Origin: Talaromyces rugulosus | Lineage: Eukaryota; Ascomycota; Eurotiomycetes; Eurotiales; Trichocomaceae | Direction: 5' to 3' | NCBI RefSeq assembly: GCF_013368755.1 | Contig: NC_049563.1 | Location: 2,604,001 to 2,668,000, forward strand | Length of the DNA stretch: 64,000 bases | The notes under the pieces: generated by a model | The model's input: the letters and a program-made list of their open reading frames with translations, nothing else | Databases searched by the model: none | What the model was told of the DNA's origin: nothing | Part shown: piece by piece, positions 21,386-31,285 of the stretch | Numbering within the stretch: position 1 is the stretch's first letter | Layout of the letters: the number at the start of each line of letters is the position of its first letter | Position numbers and translations under genes: made by a program

Positions 21386-24300
21386 TCAAGCGTTGGTTGC
21401 CGGTCTGTCATCATCTGCATGCTCTTCAACAAATCGATCCTCCTCCATGGCTTTCATCCACGCATCCAACCGGCGCGGCGGACCTGGCTTCTCGGGGTTG
21501 GCATCATGGAACGATTTCAGCGCCAGTGGAGCGTTCGAAAAGTACCCTGCTGGATACCATACTGGATCTGGGTCCCTGCCTAGCCAGCTTACTCGATAGC
21601 ACAGCTTCTTCCAGCGCATCCGGGAGTCCAGGATCCTGTCGACTTCCCATTCCGAATTTCCGTTGACCTGGAGCTCAGGACATTCCTCCTCCAGTTGACC
21701 AGCGAGGGGCTCGGTCGAAGCGGCGCGGCGGAGCTTGTCCGGGGAAAAGATACGGTGCACTCGTACGCCCTGCGGCAAATCCAATTCAAAGGCATGTCCT
21801 ATCTTACGCAGTATCTTGTATGGCCCTTCGGACTGATGGCCCAGCTTCCTGCCTGGTCGTCCTGTATCCCATCCTTCGTTACTGACGTAGACGTGGTCAC
21901 CAACTCCGAAGTCTATCTCCCGTCTGCGCTTGTTCGCTTGCCGTTGCTGTCTGCCTTGTGCTTCCGCAATATTATTGCGGGCGTGGTCCCATATGCGCTC
22001 TAAACGCTGTACCCATGCTCGGGCTTCCTTCTCGTTCAGTGTGTAGCTTCTAGGCGGCGTTGGTGGCGCCCAATCAAACGACATCCGAGGAGCATAACCT
22101 TTTTCTATCTCAAATGGGGACATCCCTGTAGATTCCTGTGGCAGTGACGCAGCTGCAAAGTCGATGATTGGTAGGTACTCCGACCAGTCGTCCATTGCAA
22201 AGTTAACATATGGCCGCAGCCGCTGCTGAAGATACTGATTCGCTATCTCTGTTTGTCCATCTGTCTGGGCATGCCGTGCTGTCGACAGCTTTACCTTGAT
22301 GTGAAGGATTCGGCACGCCTCTCCCCAGAACTCAGAGATGAACTGGCCTCCTCGGTCTGATACAATGCTGTCTGGCAGGCCTGTCCACGGGAAGATATAC
22401 CGAATCCATAACTTTGCCATGTCTCTAGCTGTCACCCCCTTGTGGCACGGTATGGAGACCGGTCTTTTGGTCAAGCGGTCGACGGTGACAAAAACGTTAT
22501 CGAATCCCCGTTTGTCCTGGGGCAGCTCCATGAAGTCCATCGACAAATGCTGCCAAGGTCGTACTGGGATAGGTAACGGTTGGAGGAGTCCAGGGGCCCT
22601 GTCCCTGCGCGTGTTCGTCCTCTTGCATGTCTTGCAATTGTCCACATACCGGTTCACATCATTGCTCCATGCCTCCCAGTAGAACCGTTCTCGGACTAGC
22701 TTCAGCATCTTTGTACGTCCTGGGTGCGCTGTTGCGGGTTGTCGATGTACTTCGTCTAGCAGTCGTGCTCGTAAATCGTCCTTCTTGGGAACATAGAGTC
22801 GTTCATTAAAGAAAAGTCGTCCTTCAATCACCCTATGGCTCTCCCCTTTCCCTGAGAGTAAGACTTCGGCACCTTTCTCGGCCACATATTCCTCGTTGGC
22901 CGCCAACACCTTGGTGACAATATCATCCTCTGCAGTTAGGGTGACCAGTTCTGCATATGCCATCTCAAGTGCGATCTTATCGTCGATTTTATGCCGCGGC
23001 AGTAGCGTTCGGTTCCGGTGGTCGAGGTTTTTCGCCTTTTCATCTTCTCTCCGGGTGAGGGTGTCCGCCAATACATTCGCTTTTCCTGGTCGGTATCTGA
23101 GTACAAAGTGGTATTCCTCCAAGAACTCGCACCATCGGGCTTGTCGGGCGTTCAGAGCTTTGGTAGTCATAAAGTACTCAAGAGCCCGGTGATCCGATAG
23201 GACATCAAAGGACTCCTGTCCTCTCAGTCCGACCAATTCGGACTTCCATTCCCTCAGAGCCTTTATTACTGCCAGTAGTTCCTTGTCATGGATGTCGTAA
23301 TTATGCTCGGCTGGGGTCATCGATGCGGAGTAGTACGCGACCGGATGCCATTCCTCATCCTCACACAGTTGAGATAGGACTGCGGCCACTACTCCGTCTG
23401 ACGCGTCCGTTTCCACGCGGGTTTGGCGATTGGGGTCGTAATGGGCTAGCACCGGGGCTTCCGATAATTTCTTTTTCAGACTTTCAAATGCTTCTTCGCA
23501 CTCCTTACTCCATATAAATGGAACGTCAGTTCGAGTGAGGTAATGCAATGGCCTTGCAGTTCGGCTGTAGGCCTTTATGAACTTCCGATAGAAGTTGCAG
23601 AAACCAAGGAATGACTGTACTCCCAAAACTGTCATTGGCGTCTTCCAGGAAAGGATAACCTCAATCTTTGCTGGGTCGACCTCTATCCCCTCTGAGGTAA
23701 TGATAAAGCCCAGATACTTGGTCGATGTGACATGGAACTCGCATTTTTTGATACTGGCTTGCAGTCCTGCCTCTCGGAGTCTCTCCAACACCTGTCGCAC
23801 ATGCATCTCATGCTCTAGCTCGTTCTCGCTGTATATCAATAGATCGTCGATGAACGCAATCACGAACTGGTCAAGGTAGTCCATGAAGATATCGTTGATC
23901 AGTCGTTGAAACGTCGCTGGTCCATTGGTGAGGCCAAACGGCATTACCTCATACTTAAAAGTGCCATACCGACAACGGAAGGTGGTCAGATCTGTGGAGT
24001 CTGGGTGCATTCGGATTCGGTGGAACCCCTGCCTAATGTCCAGCTTAGTGAAGATCTTTGCCTTACTCAAGCGCTCAAAGACTTCCTCGATAAGTGGCAG
24101 TGGATATCGGTCCTTTCTGGTCAAAGCGTTCAGCTTGCGGTAATCAACACAGAAGCGGAATCCGCCATCGGCTTTCTTGGCCATGAGGATTGGAGACGCG
24201 AATGGTGCATTGCTAGGGACGATAAATCCTTTATCCAGGTTATCAATAATATAGTCTCGGGCTGCTTGGAGCTGTTCCTCTGACATTCGATATAAAGGAC

Positions 24301-25408
24301 TATAACCCAACTCTAGGTCCTGATTCAACTCGATCTTGTGGTCATACTTCTGGTGAACTGGCAACTCGTCTGAGCGGATCTTCGAGAAGACGTCGGCGAA
24401 CTCGCGATACTGATCCGGCAGCTGCTGCTTGATCTCCTCGCTTTCAGTCGACTTGGCCGTTCTTTCCTTCTCAGTTTCCAGCGCCTGCTCTATCTCGCAA
24501 AGACTAGTCATGAAGACATCTGTAGTCTTGCTTTTCACACAACGATGGAATCCGGCAGCTCCGATGATTGCTATGTCCATTCCATACGTCCTTCTTTCTG
24601 AGCGTTGGCGATGTGGGTTTCTCGTCGGACTGACAACTGGTGACGCTTCCTTGGTACTGCCAAAGGGTCCTGTGGCGTTCTCTGATCGTAAGGCTTTCTC
24701 CATTTTCTGCAGTTCCATCCTTGATTGCGTCCTTTGCGTTCTTCCTGTAACTGCAGGCGCTTTCCTTTGGGGTTCTGGTTGTAGGAGTGGGACAGGTTCT
24801 TCCATCAACCGATCTCGGCGCTCCATATCAGCTTGGTGCTCGAGATTGACTGGTCCATTTCTCCTTAGTATTGTCTTTGGCATGCGGATGAACTGCTCTC
24901 TCTCCATTTGATCTTTGAGAGACACATCCTCCGGCCATAAAAGGCGACGGTTTCTGCAATCCACCAACACATTGTACTTCTCCAGCCACATACGACCCAA
25001 AATGACATCGTGACGGCCTAGTCGCACTAAGAGAAAGGGTAGATGCCGCTGCATCCGGCCATCAACAACCAGTGTTAAGATCATGAGGTGCGTGACCGGT
25101 TCCACTGTCTTCCCATCATACCCTCTCACCCCACAGGGTTCAGAAACGGGTACTGTGTATGTCTGAAAGTGTCGTGCAAGCTTCTCCGCTAAAAATACAT
25201 CTAAAAAGGCAAATCCGTTGGCTCCAGTATCGGCCAAAGCTTTGGTGCAAATTGAATATCCATTCTTAGCTAGCTGAATAGATACAGTCATGCTATCCTT
25301 CTCTCTCCCCATCAGCTGTGAGAGATCCAAAGCTTCGTTGTCCGTACTTGATGCGCCTAAGAAGGAGACTTCTCCTAGGCGTGGGCGTTTTCCGACTCCT
25401 TGCCTGCG
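21386..25408 (-). CDS. Pol polyprotein: protease, reverse transcriptase, RNase H, integrase, chromodomain
   Basis: Open frame of 1,314 codons from a TTG at 25330; the frame itself is open from 25408 and its first ATG is at MGREKDSM. Domains in order: aspartic protease (DTGANGF), reverse transcriptase with FIDDLLIYS in place of the more common YVDD form, RNase H (TDASDGVVAAVLSQ), integrase zinc finger (H..H..CKTC) and integrase core (MDFMELP, VSDRGGQF, then the Glu of ESTGMSPFE), and a C-terminal chromodomain-like segment (EWEVDRILDSR followed by a conserved Trp). Chromodomains target integration to marked chromatin. The frame overlaps the gag end by 34 nt in the -1 register, so pol is probably made by frameshift or reinitiation. 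No internal stop is present. Confidence 0.95.
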   Translation of the reverse strand, partial: RRQGVGKRPRLGEVSFLGASSTDNEALDLSQLMGREKDSMTVSIQLAKNGYSICTKALADTGANGFAFLDVFLAEKLARHFQTYTVPVSEPCGVRGYDGKTVEPVTHLMILTLVVDGRMQRHLPFLLVRLGRHDVILGRMWLEKYNVLVDCRNRRLLWPEDVSLKDQMEREQFIRMPKTILRRNGPVNLEHQADMERRDRLMEEPVPLLQPEPQRKAPAVTGRTQRTQSRMELQKMEKALRSENATGPFGSTKEASPVVSPTRNPHRQRSERRTYGMDIAIIGAAGFHRCVKSKTTDVFMTSLCEIEQALETEKERTAKSTESEEIKQQLPDQYREFADVFSKIRSDELPVHQKYDHKIELNQDLELGYSPLYRMSEEQLQAARDYIIDNLDKGFIVPSNAPFASPILMAKKADGGFRFCVDYRKLNALTRKDRYPLPLIEEVFERLSKAKIFTKLDIRQGFHRIRMHPDSTDLTTFRCRYGTFKYEVMPFGLTNGPATFQRLINDIFMDYLDQFVIAFIDDLLIYSENELEHEMHVRQVLERLREAGLQASIKKCEFHVTSTKYLGFIITSEGIEVDPAKIEVILSWKTPMTVLGVQSFLGFCNFYRKFIKAYSRTARPLHYLTRTDVPFIWSKECEEAFESLKKKLSEAPVLAHYDPNRQTRVETDASDGVVAAVLSQLCEDEEWHPVAYYSASMTPAEHNYDIHDKELLAVIKALREWKSELVGLRGQESFDVLSDHRALEYFMTTKALNARQARWCEFLEEYHFVLRYRPGKANVLADTLTRREDEKAKNLDHRNRTLLPRHKIDDKIALEMAYAELVTLTAEDDIVTKVLAANEEYVAEKGAEVLLSGKGESHRVIEGRLFFNERLYVPKKDDLRARLLDEVHRQPATAHPGRTKMLKLVRERFYWEAWSNDVNRYVDNCKTCKRTNTRRDRAPGLLQPLPIPVRPWQHLSMDFMELPQDKRGFDNVFVTVDRLTKRPVSIPCHKGVTARDMAKLWIRYIFPWTGLPDSIVSDRGGQFISEFWGEACRILHIKVKLSTARHAQTDGQTEIANQYLQQRLRPYVNFAMDDWSEYLPIIDFAAASLPQESTGMSPFEIEKGYAPRMSFDWAPPTPPRSYTLNEKEARAWVQRLERIWDHARNNIAEAQGRQQRQANKRRREIDFGVGDHVYVSNEGWDTGRPGRKLGHQSEGPYKILRKIGHAFELDLPQGVRVHRIFSPDKLRRAASTEPLAGQLEEECPELQVNGNSEWEVDRILDSRMRWKKLCYRVSWLGRDPDPVWYPAGYFSNAPLALKSFHDANPEKPGPPRRLDAWMKAMEEDRFVEEHADDDRPATNA

Positions 25409-26583
25409 TCATCCTCCAAGGCCTTCAGATCCGGAGCCTTCTTCTTGAGGGGGCACTTGTCAGCACGGTGACCGCTCAGTTTGCAATTGAAGCACTTGTC
25501 CTCGCTCATTAGCTTCTTCTTTTCTTCCCAGGAGAGCTGCGGTTGAGGGGCTTCATTCTTCGGCTTCGATCCTCCGGAGGTATTCGACTGGTGGCCTCCC
25601 TGGCTGTGGCCTTTGCTGCTCCCAATCCCACGGCTGCGGGCGCGTCGTTCCCCTTCAGCGATCTGCTCGAGGCGGTTGGCAGTAGTGTGGCATCCTTGTA
25701 CAAAGGTCTGGTACGACACCATTGGGTCGGTGCTTTCCTTGATCATGGCGCGCTGCATGTCGAACGAGAGTTTGTGGTAGAGTTCCTCCTTCCATTCTGA
25801 TAGGGCGAGGCCAGCTTCCTGGGCAAGAAGCGTGAATTTCGACAAAAAGATCTGAAACTTCGAATCTCTCATTGCTAGGCGACGGAGTTCCATCTTCGCA
25901 TTGATCACGCGGTTCTCGTCCATGTAGATTGTTCTCAGATGCTCGAAGATGTCACCGACATCCTGGTAACGTTGTGCTGAGTCCTTCCGGAATCGTGGGA
26001 GCAAGTGGTTGGCCGCTTCTCCCTTACACATCCCCTTCACGTACGCCATACGGGCCAGGGCTGTTGGGTAATGGTCGGCGTTGGCTTCCAACTTGTTCTC
26101 GACGTCGATCTCCCATGATTCGTACTTGGGATCGATTCCATCCGATAGCAGCTGGCCATCTGGCAGCTTGGTGGTCTTCTTCTTGTGGTCTCCCCCGGCT
26201 GGAGAGGTATTGGCGATTGCGGCATCACGCTCCGTGATCAGTTCGGACATGGCCTGGCGATGGTCGGCCAGGTTGCTCTTGAGGTTCTGAATCTCCTCTC
26301 TCATAGAGTCGATTTCCTCTGTGTCGTTGTTGCTAGACTCAGCGAGAGCCTCTTCTAGTCGTTTCTCCTGCATGGAGAGGTGTTGGAATAAACCTTCAAA
26401 CAGGCCTCCAGGGTCGCTTCTGCAAAGCTCAAGGAATTCATCCTTATTGAGTGGTCCCTCAGGAACATCTCCAAGCTTCAGTTCTTCGAGGTTAACGGTC
26501 AAGCGGCGACTGGGCTCTCCCACATCGTCGTTGCTGGCGCTCTCGCCATGCTGACGTCCGTCAGCGGTACTTGGTCTTGCCAT
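25375..26583 (-). CDS. Gag-like capsid/nucleocapsid protein of the retrotransposon
   Basis: 402 residues. The capsid-like region is helical, with WEIDVENKLEAN and MAYVKGMCKGEA resembling Ty3/gypsy retrotransposon gag domains. One zinc knuckle, CFNCKLSGHRADKC (CX2CX4HX4C), sits near the C-terminus for RNA binding, followed by a short Lys/Glu tail. It lies upstream of pol in the reading sense and ends inside the start of the pol frame. Confidence 0.93.
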   Translation of the reverse strand: MARPSTADGRQHGESASNDDVGEPSRRLTVNLEELKLGDVPEGPLNKDEFLELCRSDPGGLFEGLFQHLSMQEKRLEEALAESSNNDTEEIDSMREEIQNLKSNLADHRQAMSELITERDAAIANTSPAGGDHKKKTTKLPDGQLLSDGIDPKYESWEIDVENKLEANADHYPTALARMAYVKGMCKGEAANHLLPRFRKDSAQRYQDVGDIFEHLRTIYMDENRVINAKMELRRLAMRDSKFQIFLSKFTLLAQEAGLALSEWKEELYHKLSFDMQRAMIKESTDPMVSYQTFVQGCHTTANRLEQIAEGERRARSRGIGSSKGHSQGGHQSNTSGGSKPKNEAPQPQLSWEEKKKLMSEDKCFNCKLSGHRADKCPLKKKAPDLKALEDDAGKESENAHA

Positions 26584-26791
26584 CGTGCTGGCTCACAAGA
26601 TTTCCAGGTTTCGAATGAAGGTAAATGAAGGTTCAGGGTCAGAGCGCTGACAAGGCGTTTGTCGTGGCTGTACGGACCGTGCTGAACACAAAGAGGTTGA
26701 GATAAAGAAAAGTCTACCCCCGACCAGAGCGCTGACTGCAGCTGAGTGCTGGCTGTGCTAGTCGTGAGAAAGACAAAGATAAAGTGTAGCG

Positions 26792-26802
26792 ATGCTTGTT
26801 GT
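26792..26802 (-). promoter_or_regulatory. Primer-binding site, self-priming type
   Basis: Two bases inside the 5' LTR, element-sense ACAACAAGCAT is exactly complementary over 11 nt to ATGCTTGTTGT within the LTR (26862-26872). It does not begin with TGG, as most tRNA-primed sites do. This is the arrangement of Tf1/sushi-type elements, whose own RNA 5' end folds back as primer. Confidence 0.8.
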
Positions 26803-26804
26803 AA

Positions 26805-27078
26805 TGTGACGTGCCTTTTCCAAAGATATTCGATTCCTATCTAGGGGTGCGATTCTCTAAAACAACAAGCATGGGAAAGGAATCTAACTACCAGGACCTG
26901 CGGGAAGGTTTTATCTTGTGTGCTTAGGTAACCAGCTTGACCCCTTATGGCCCCGGGGTGAGGCTATCCCCAGATCTGGCACCGCGGGTTAGGGTTGATG
27001 CCCTTCCTGCCTGAGGCCTCCCATCCGGCCACGAGGCCGCTCCTACCCTTGGGGATAGCCTCAGGCTCAGCCGTCACA
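26805..27078 (-). repeat. 5' LTR of the retrotransposon
   Basis: 274 bp, apparently identical to the 3' LTR. By the self-priming model the transcript would start near 26872, with a GATAAAAC sequence about 45 nt upstream as a possible TATA element. Confidence 0.95.
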
Positions 27079-27648
27079 CTCTGGAGTTTCCTCAATTTTC
27101 TCAGCACGAAATTACCTCTTGGCCAAGTTATGGATAGTTTGGTCCGCCTTATATCAAACACATCCCTGTAAGGTGACCAGAATAGATCCCCAGGAAAATA
27201 TATACATTCTATTAATCTTTATGGGAACCTATTTTAGGCGGGCGGTTTTATCACATATTCTTTTTACAGAAAATAAACAAAGGCGATACTAAAATCAAAG
27301 CACACAGTTCTTCAAGACAAAGCCACACTCTTAGTATGAAGTTACCGCTTAACAAAAAGCCATAGACAGTTTAGTCAGCCTTGTTTCCAACAAAATTTCC
27401 ATTCTTTTATTATTGGTGACCTGAGGCACATTGGCAATGCCCTACCGCCCTCGCTAAAGGTAGACAAAAGAGTCTGTCACATATCGCGGTGCCAGTATAA
27501 GCACCGCCTCGCACATTAAAAGATTTCGCTTGCCCAGATTACTTCTAGTTTCCTAATAAATTTAATCTATTCAAGCCATCAATATTCCGAAGCTTTATGA
27601 CCTCTGGTTATCATCGTATTCGACAATATTCCTACGTCTCACTTCAAG
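27079..27648. other. Spacer after the retrotransposon
   Basis: No gene seen. Starts with the CTCTG target duplication. Two weakly similar stretches (around 27108-27165 and 27338-27400) look like a decayed direct repeat. Confidence 0.45.
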
Positions 27649-28251
27649 ATGGCGACTCCTACTGCAGACTGCATTTCACTTGACGACCCACGACCAACCT
27701 TGAGCGACTCCAGTGAAGATGCTCTGATGACTATCGACATGTTTAGGCAATGCATGCCTATATTCTATGAACAATGCTACCCAATTGTTGATCCAATTCT
27801 ACGTTATTTGATCGTCGATGATTTTAATTTTTACGTTGATCCAGCCAAATTTAGCTGGTATATGGGCGTGACTCCAGAATGTCGGCTCTTGCGGGACACG
27901 ATCATCTCTACGATCATGAAGGAGCTCAAGTCTGGTGGAAAATATACTGTCGACTTTGATGAAGATTGGGATCATGATATTTTCTGTCTTGTTTTTTCCT
28001 GGTACCTCAACGAGCCTTCTATGGAACGAGTCCGCCAGCAGAAAAATAAGTACCAGGAAGCGGAATCTTTTACTGATGGTGGATCATGTTCTCCAAGAAA
28101 GGTTCAACACTGCCATGATCGCACCTATGTCCAATTTCCCCTGAGAAAAAACACGAGATTCGAGGTTCCATTTAGTCCTGGTTCCTTCTACGGGGAAATA
28201 AATAGAAGGAAATCGTTTATATCGAAGAAGATAAAACATGTTGGACAATAA
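27649..28251 (+). CDS. Hypothetical protein, 200 residues
   Basis: Uninterrupted frame starting at MATPTADCISLDD. The first half is acidic and aromatic-rich (FYEQCYPIVDPILRYL, DFNFYVDPAKFSWYMG); the C-terminal third is basic (KSFISKKIKHVG). No domain was recognised, no signal peptide, no membrane span. It lies between the retrotransposon and the F-box gene. It may be lineage-specific or a fragment; codon composition is not obviously random. Confidence 0.4.
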   Translation: MATPTADCISLDDPRPTLSDSSEDALMTIDMFRQCMPIFYEQCYPIVDPILRYLIVDDFNFYVDPAKFSWYMGVTPECRLLRDTIISTIMKELKSGGKYTVDFDEDWDHDIFCLVFSWYLNEPSMERVRQQKNKYQEAESFTDGGSCSPRKVQHCHDRTYVQFPLRKNTRFEVPFSPGSFYGEINRRKSFISKKIKHVGQ

Positions 28252-28710
28252 GGGCCGATCAAAACAGTCGAAGAGTTTTTGTTAGTAGCTAACATGCTGA
28301 GAGGTTATGAGTCGTGGGGTTGCTTTCGAATCTGCTGTGTGGTGGTCGCTTTGATTCCGAATATGAAAAACAGTCCCTGTTATCTCCACATTATTTCTAC
28401 AGCACAGACGCCATTAGATAAATCTCGCATATACGAGCCCTCATACAAGGGTCAAGTTCTCTGCGCTCAGTGCGCCGTATTGGAGGCATTTCATATAAAA
28501 ATATTCAATTACATAGGTTTATATACAAAATTGTGTGAGGCGCGATGTTTGCGCGCTTCTGGCGTGACTAGCGCGGAGTTGGAGGGTCCTGTAGAAAGAG
28601 CAAGGAACACCACTATGCCCCGCCTGCCGATTCGAAGAATATATCTTTAACAATACATTGCCCTATTGACGCCAAAGTAATCGAAAAAATTCTTCACCTC
28701 TGAAATTATC
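28252..28710. other. Intergenic, upstream of the F-box gene
   Basis: Contains a short chance frame (28279-28650) without recognisable family. Otherwise leader and promoter of the F-box gene. Confidence 0.4.
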
Positions 28711-30965
28711 ATGAGTCCTGTCATTTTCGGTTGTATCATATGTGGATACGCGGTTGATGGTTACACCAGATCCGTCACTCAATTTTGGTTGAAGGAGTTT
28801 CGTGAAAGTACGATTTTCACCATTTAATCCATAATCTATTGCTGAGTCAGTCAGTCTATTCTAGCCATAAAGGAATTTCCATTTCTGGCGTCGGTTGCTA
28901 TGATGACCCCAGTGATGGTGTATGGATCGCACCTCCTCTTCCACATATGCGTTGGGACGATCACGGTTATACAAAACAAATTAGAGATGAGATTCCAGTT
29001 ATGAAACAACGTCCAGAGAACAATCGACATGGCTATATTGTCCATGATGCTTGTTGGGGTCTTCTACGGAAAGCTGTAGAGCTCGATGATATCCCTCTAG
29101 AGCGGCTTTACAGGATTTGCAGCTCCTTACCCTTTCCTATACAAGGGATTGGCGTATCTTGGGGCCATGATTATATGGGCTTAAGTACAATCAATAACCA
29201 GGATCATTATCCATGGGAGGACCGACTTGTGGAACAATATAGCAAGTCGGAAGCCTATCAATATGCCAGATATAACCCATATGACGTCCCGGAGTTACAT
29301 GAATTACTATCAATGTCCTCTCAAGAGGATCGAAATTCTGACTTACGCACGAATAGCAAAAATTGTTTTTCAGTACTTCCATGGGAGATCCGTGAAGCAA
29401 TTGCTATACATTTGTCGACCAGAGATATGGCAAACCTTCTTATGTCCTCAAAGACCTTTCTCCCACTTTTGAACAGTCAGACCTTTTGGAGATCTAGGTT
29501 CCAAGGTGGTAGAGATCGTGATTTTGTTTTTGAAATCAGAGCCAAGCGGCCAAAAGATTGGATTTACCTTTATCAAATGACGAATGATGCACAGAGCCCG
29601 CCAGGTTTGAAGAATAGAAAGAGAATCTGGAGTCTGACCAAGGCGGTGGTTAACTTGCTCCGTTTCCAACTGGTTCAATATACGGATTACTCTCATGTAA
29701 TTCTGGATCCTGATCCTAGATGGACGGTAGCCGCGGATATTAAGCAAGGCACAGTTTCCAACTATTCTTTTAACGAAGGTTGTCGGCTTTTTGAAAAACA
29801 ATCTACAATTTTACCTAGGGATCTTGTCAAAATCGCCTTTTCAGTCACGGAAGAAGGGATTAGTGGCTATCTCGCTGGGATACGTTTCACGTCAAAGGAT
29901 GGTTCGCATATTTGTCTGGGCTACATTGCTGAGGATAAGGAACTCTCTGTCGACATCGCAACTCTGAAAGGGTTCGTTTTGGCGATGGGATCACGAGGAA
30001 TCCAGGCACTCAAAGTTGTCAACGGTGATGGGAGGGTTACAAGATGGTTTGGATGCCCCAGAAACTCTCCAGTGACAGAGCGCCTGGTAGGTTCTGAGGC
30101 CATCAGTGCCTTAGAAATAGGCCTAGATGTAATGTCTGCCACCCTCCATGCTAAGAACATTATTAACAATATCAGGGGTATAAAATAATTTCTCTTTCAC
30201 TAGCTGGGCAAGGGCCTTCTCACATGTCGAAACTTATATCACAGAATTTTTCATTGAGAGAAGTTGCGTTATGGTATCCTGCTGTCCCTCATCTGAACTT
30301 CTATTTAAACGATGAATCCTTTACCGGGGAAAGCCCACTTATTGCTGGATATCAGCCCTTATGCTGGATTCAATTTGGAGGTCCTAATGGAGTGTATCTC
30401 CGATCCCTGACTGAAATCTGTGTTATTCGCTTAGGGGCCTTGTGCTCTATTGAGTTTCACTATGAAACCAAGGCCGCATCACTGAAAACACAGAGATTAG
30501 GCCGTCGCAAATTAACAAGTTTCTCAGACACTATGCGTTTTCCCATAGATGGCCCTGGTGGGGAACTCGTACAGTCTGTCGAAGTCAGTCTTATCCGTCT
30601 AGACGGCGATAATGTGTACGATTTTTATAGGCATGGAAAACTGAACTCGTTCAAGGTTAGTAATTTTGAGCCCACGTGTTTGGCTGTATATTGATGCAAT
30701 TATTAATAAACCATTTACAAACGAAACACAGATTTCGACAAATCGTGGGAGGTCTATCCATTTTCAACCTCAGGGAAACTCGGCCGATTCATCAAGCTTA
30801 ACCCCATTACCAATTGCAGCTGGAACTATTCTTACGGGGTTTTATGCTAGCCAAGTAAGCGATCCTCTTATGAATTCCAGTTCGTTAGCTTACCGAGTTC
30901 GCTTCATAAAGCACCCAGAAGAAGGTCTTGTCAGCTTGGGTGCTATTTCTGAGCCTATACAGTAG
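28711..30965 (+). CDS. F-box protein with C-terminal DUF7600-type domain
   Basis: Four exons, 28711-28807, 28855-30128, 30176-30655 and 30732-30965, giving 694 residues with an unbroken frame. The N-terminus has a CIICGYAVDGY motif, then GISISGVGCYDD and GYIVHDACWGLL, typical of a fungal family. The F-box follows (FSVLPWEIREAIAIHLSTRD, then MANLLMSSKTF). The C-terminal half (SLREVALWYPAVP, YNPYDV earlier, GYQPLCWIQFGGPNG, FPIDGPGGE, STNRGRSIHF) matches what I recall as the DUF7600 family. A 47-nt intron at 30129-30175 is needed to join EIGLD to GYKIISLSL; without it the gene looks broken. F-box proteins link substrates to SCF ubiquitin ligases; the target is unknown. The domain name is from memory. 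Confidence 0.82.
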
Positions 30966-31285
30966 GGGGAAAAAAGTGTCCTTATTCACGCAAAAACTAT
31001 GAGTAATCACTGCCAATTAGTTATCTAAAAATCATTTAAATTAAACTATAGTAGTTTGGTTTAGCCTTAATCTAACTATATCCGAACCATTATGATACTA
31101 TAGATAGATTTAACTAAACCCTAGTTTTATAATATCTGATCAAGGAAAGCTATAAAGATAGCTAAATATAAAATACCTCATCTGATCGTATCCTACCACT
31201 CACTAGGGGGGCAAGCTGCATGAACTACATGTATATTAGGATAGGCAACCTTTATTTTGCACGATGTTATCTATGTAATCTGTCT
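30966..31285. other. AT-rich spacer
   Basis: No gene. Many TTTAACTAAACC / GGTTTAGCC-like short inverted segments suggest decayed repeat DNA. Confidence 0.4.

Larger units (their letters stand above)
21084..27078 (-). mobile_element. Intact Ty3/gypsy LTR retrotransposon (chromovirus type)
   Basis: A 5,995-bp element read on the minus strand. It has 274-bp LTRs that appear identical, begin TGT and end ACA, and are flanked by the target duplication CTCTG (21079-21083 and 27079-27083). Order in the reading sense: 5' LTR, primer-binding site, gag, pol, polypurine tract, 3' LTR. Both ORFs are full length. The GC-rich, mutation-free state in an AT-rich neighbourhood indicates a recent insertion that has escaped RIP-like mutation. 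Confidence 0.97.

Noticed and set aside
22338..24911. Several plus-strand frames inside the retrotransposon
   Set aside because: All are antisense to pol, which has clear motifs; none has its own.
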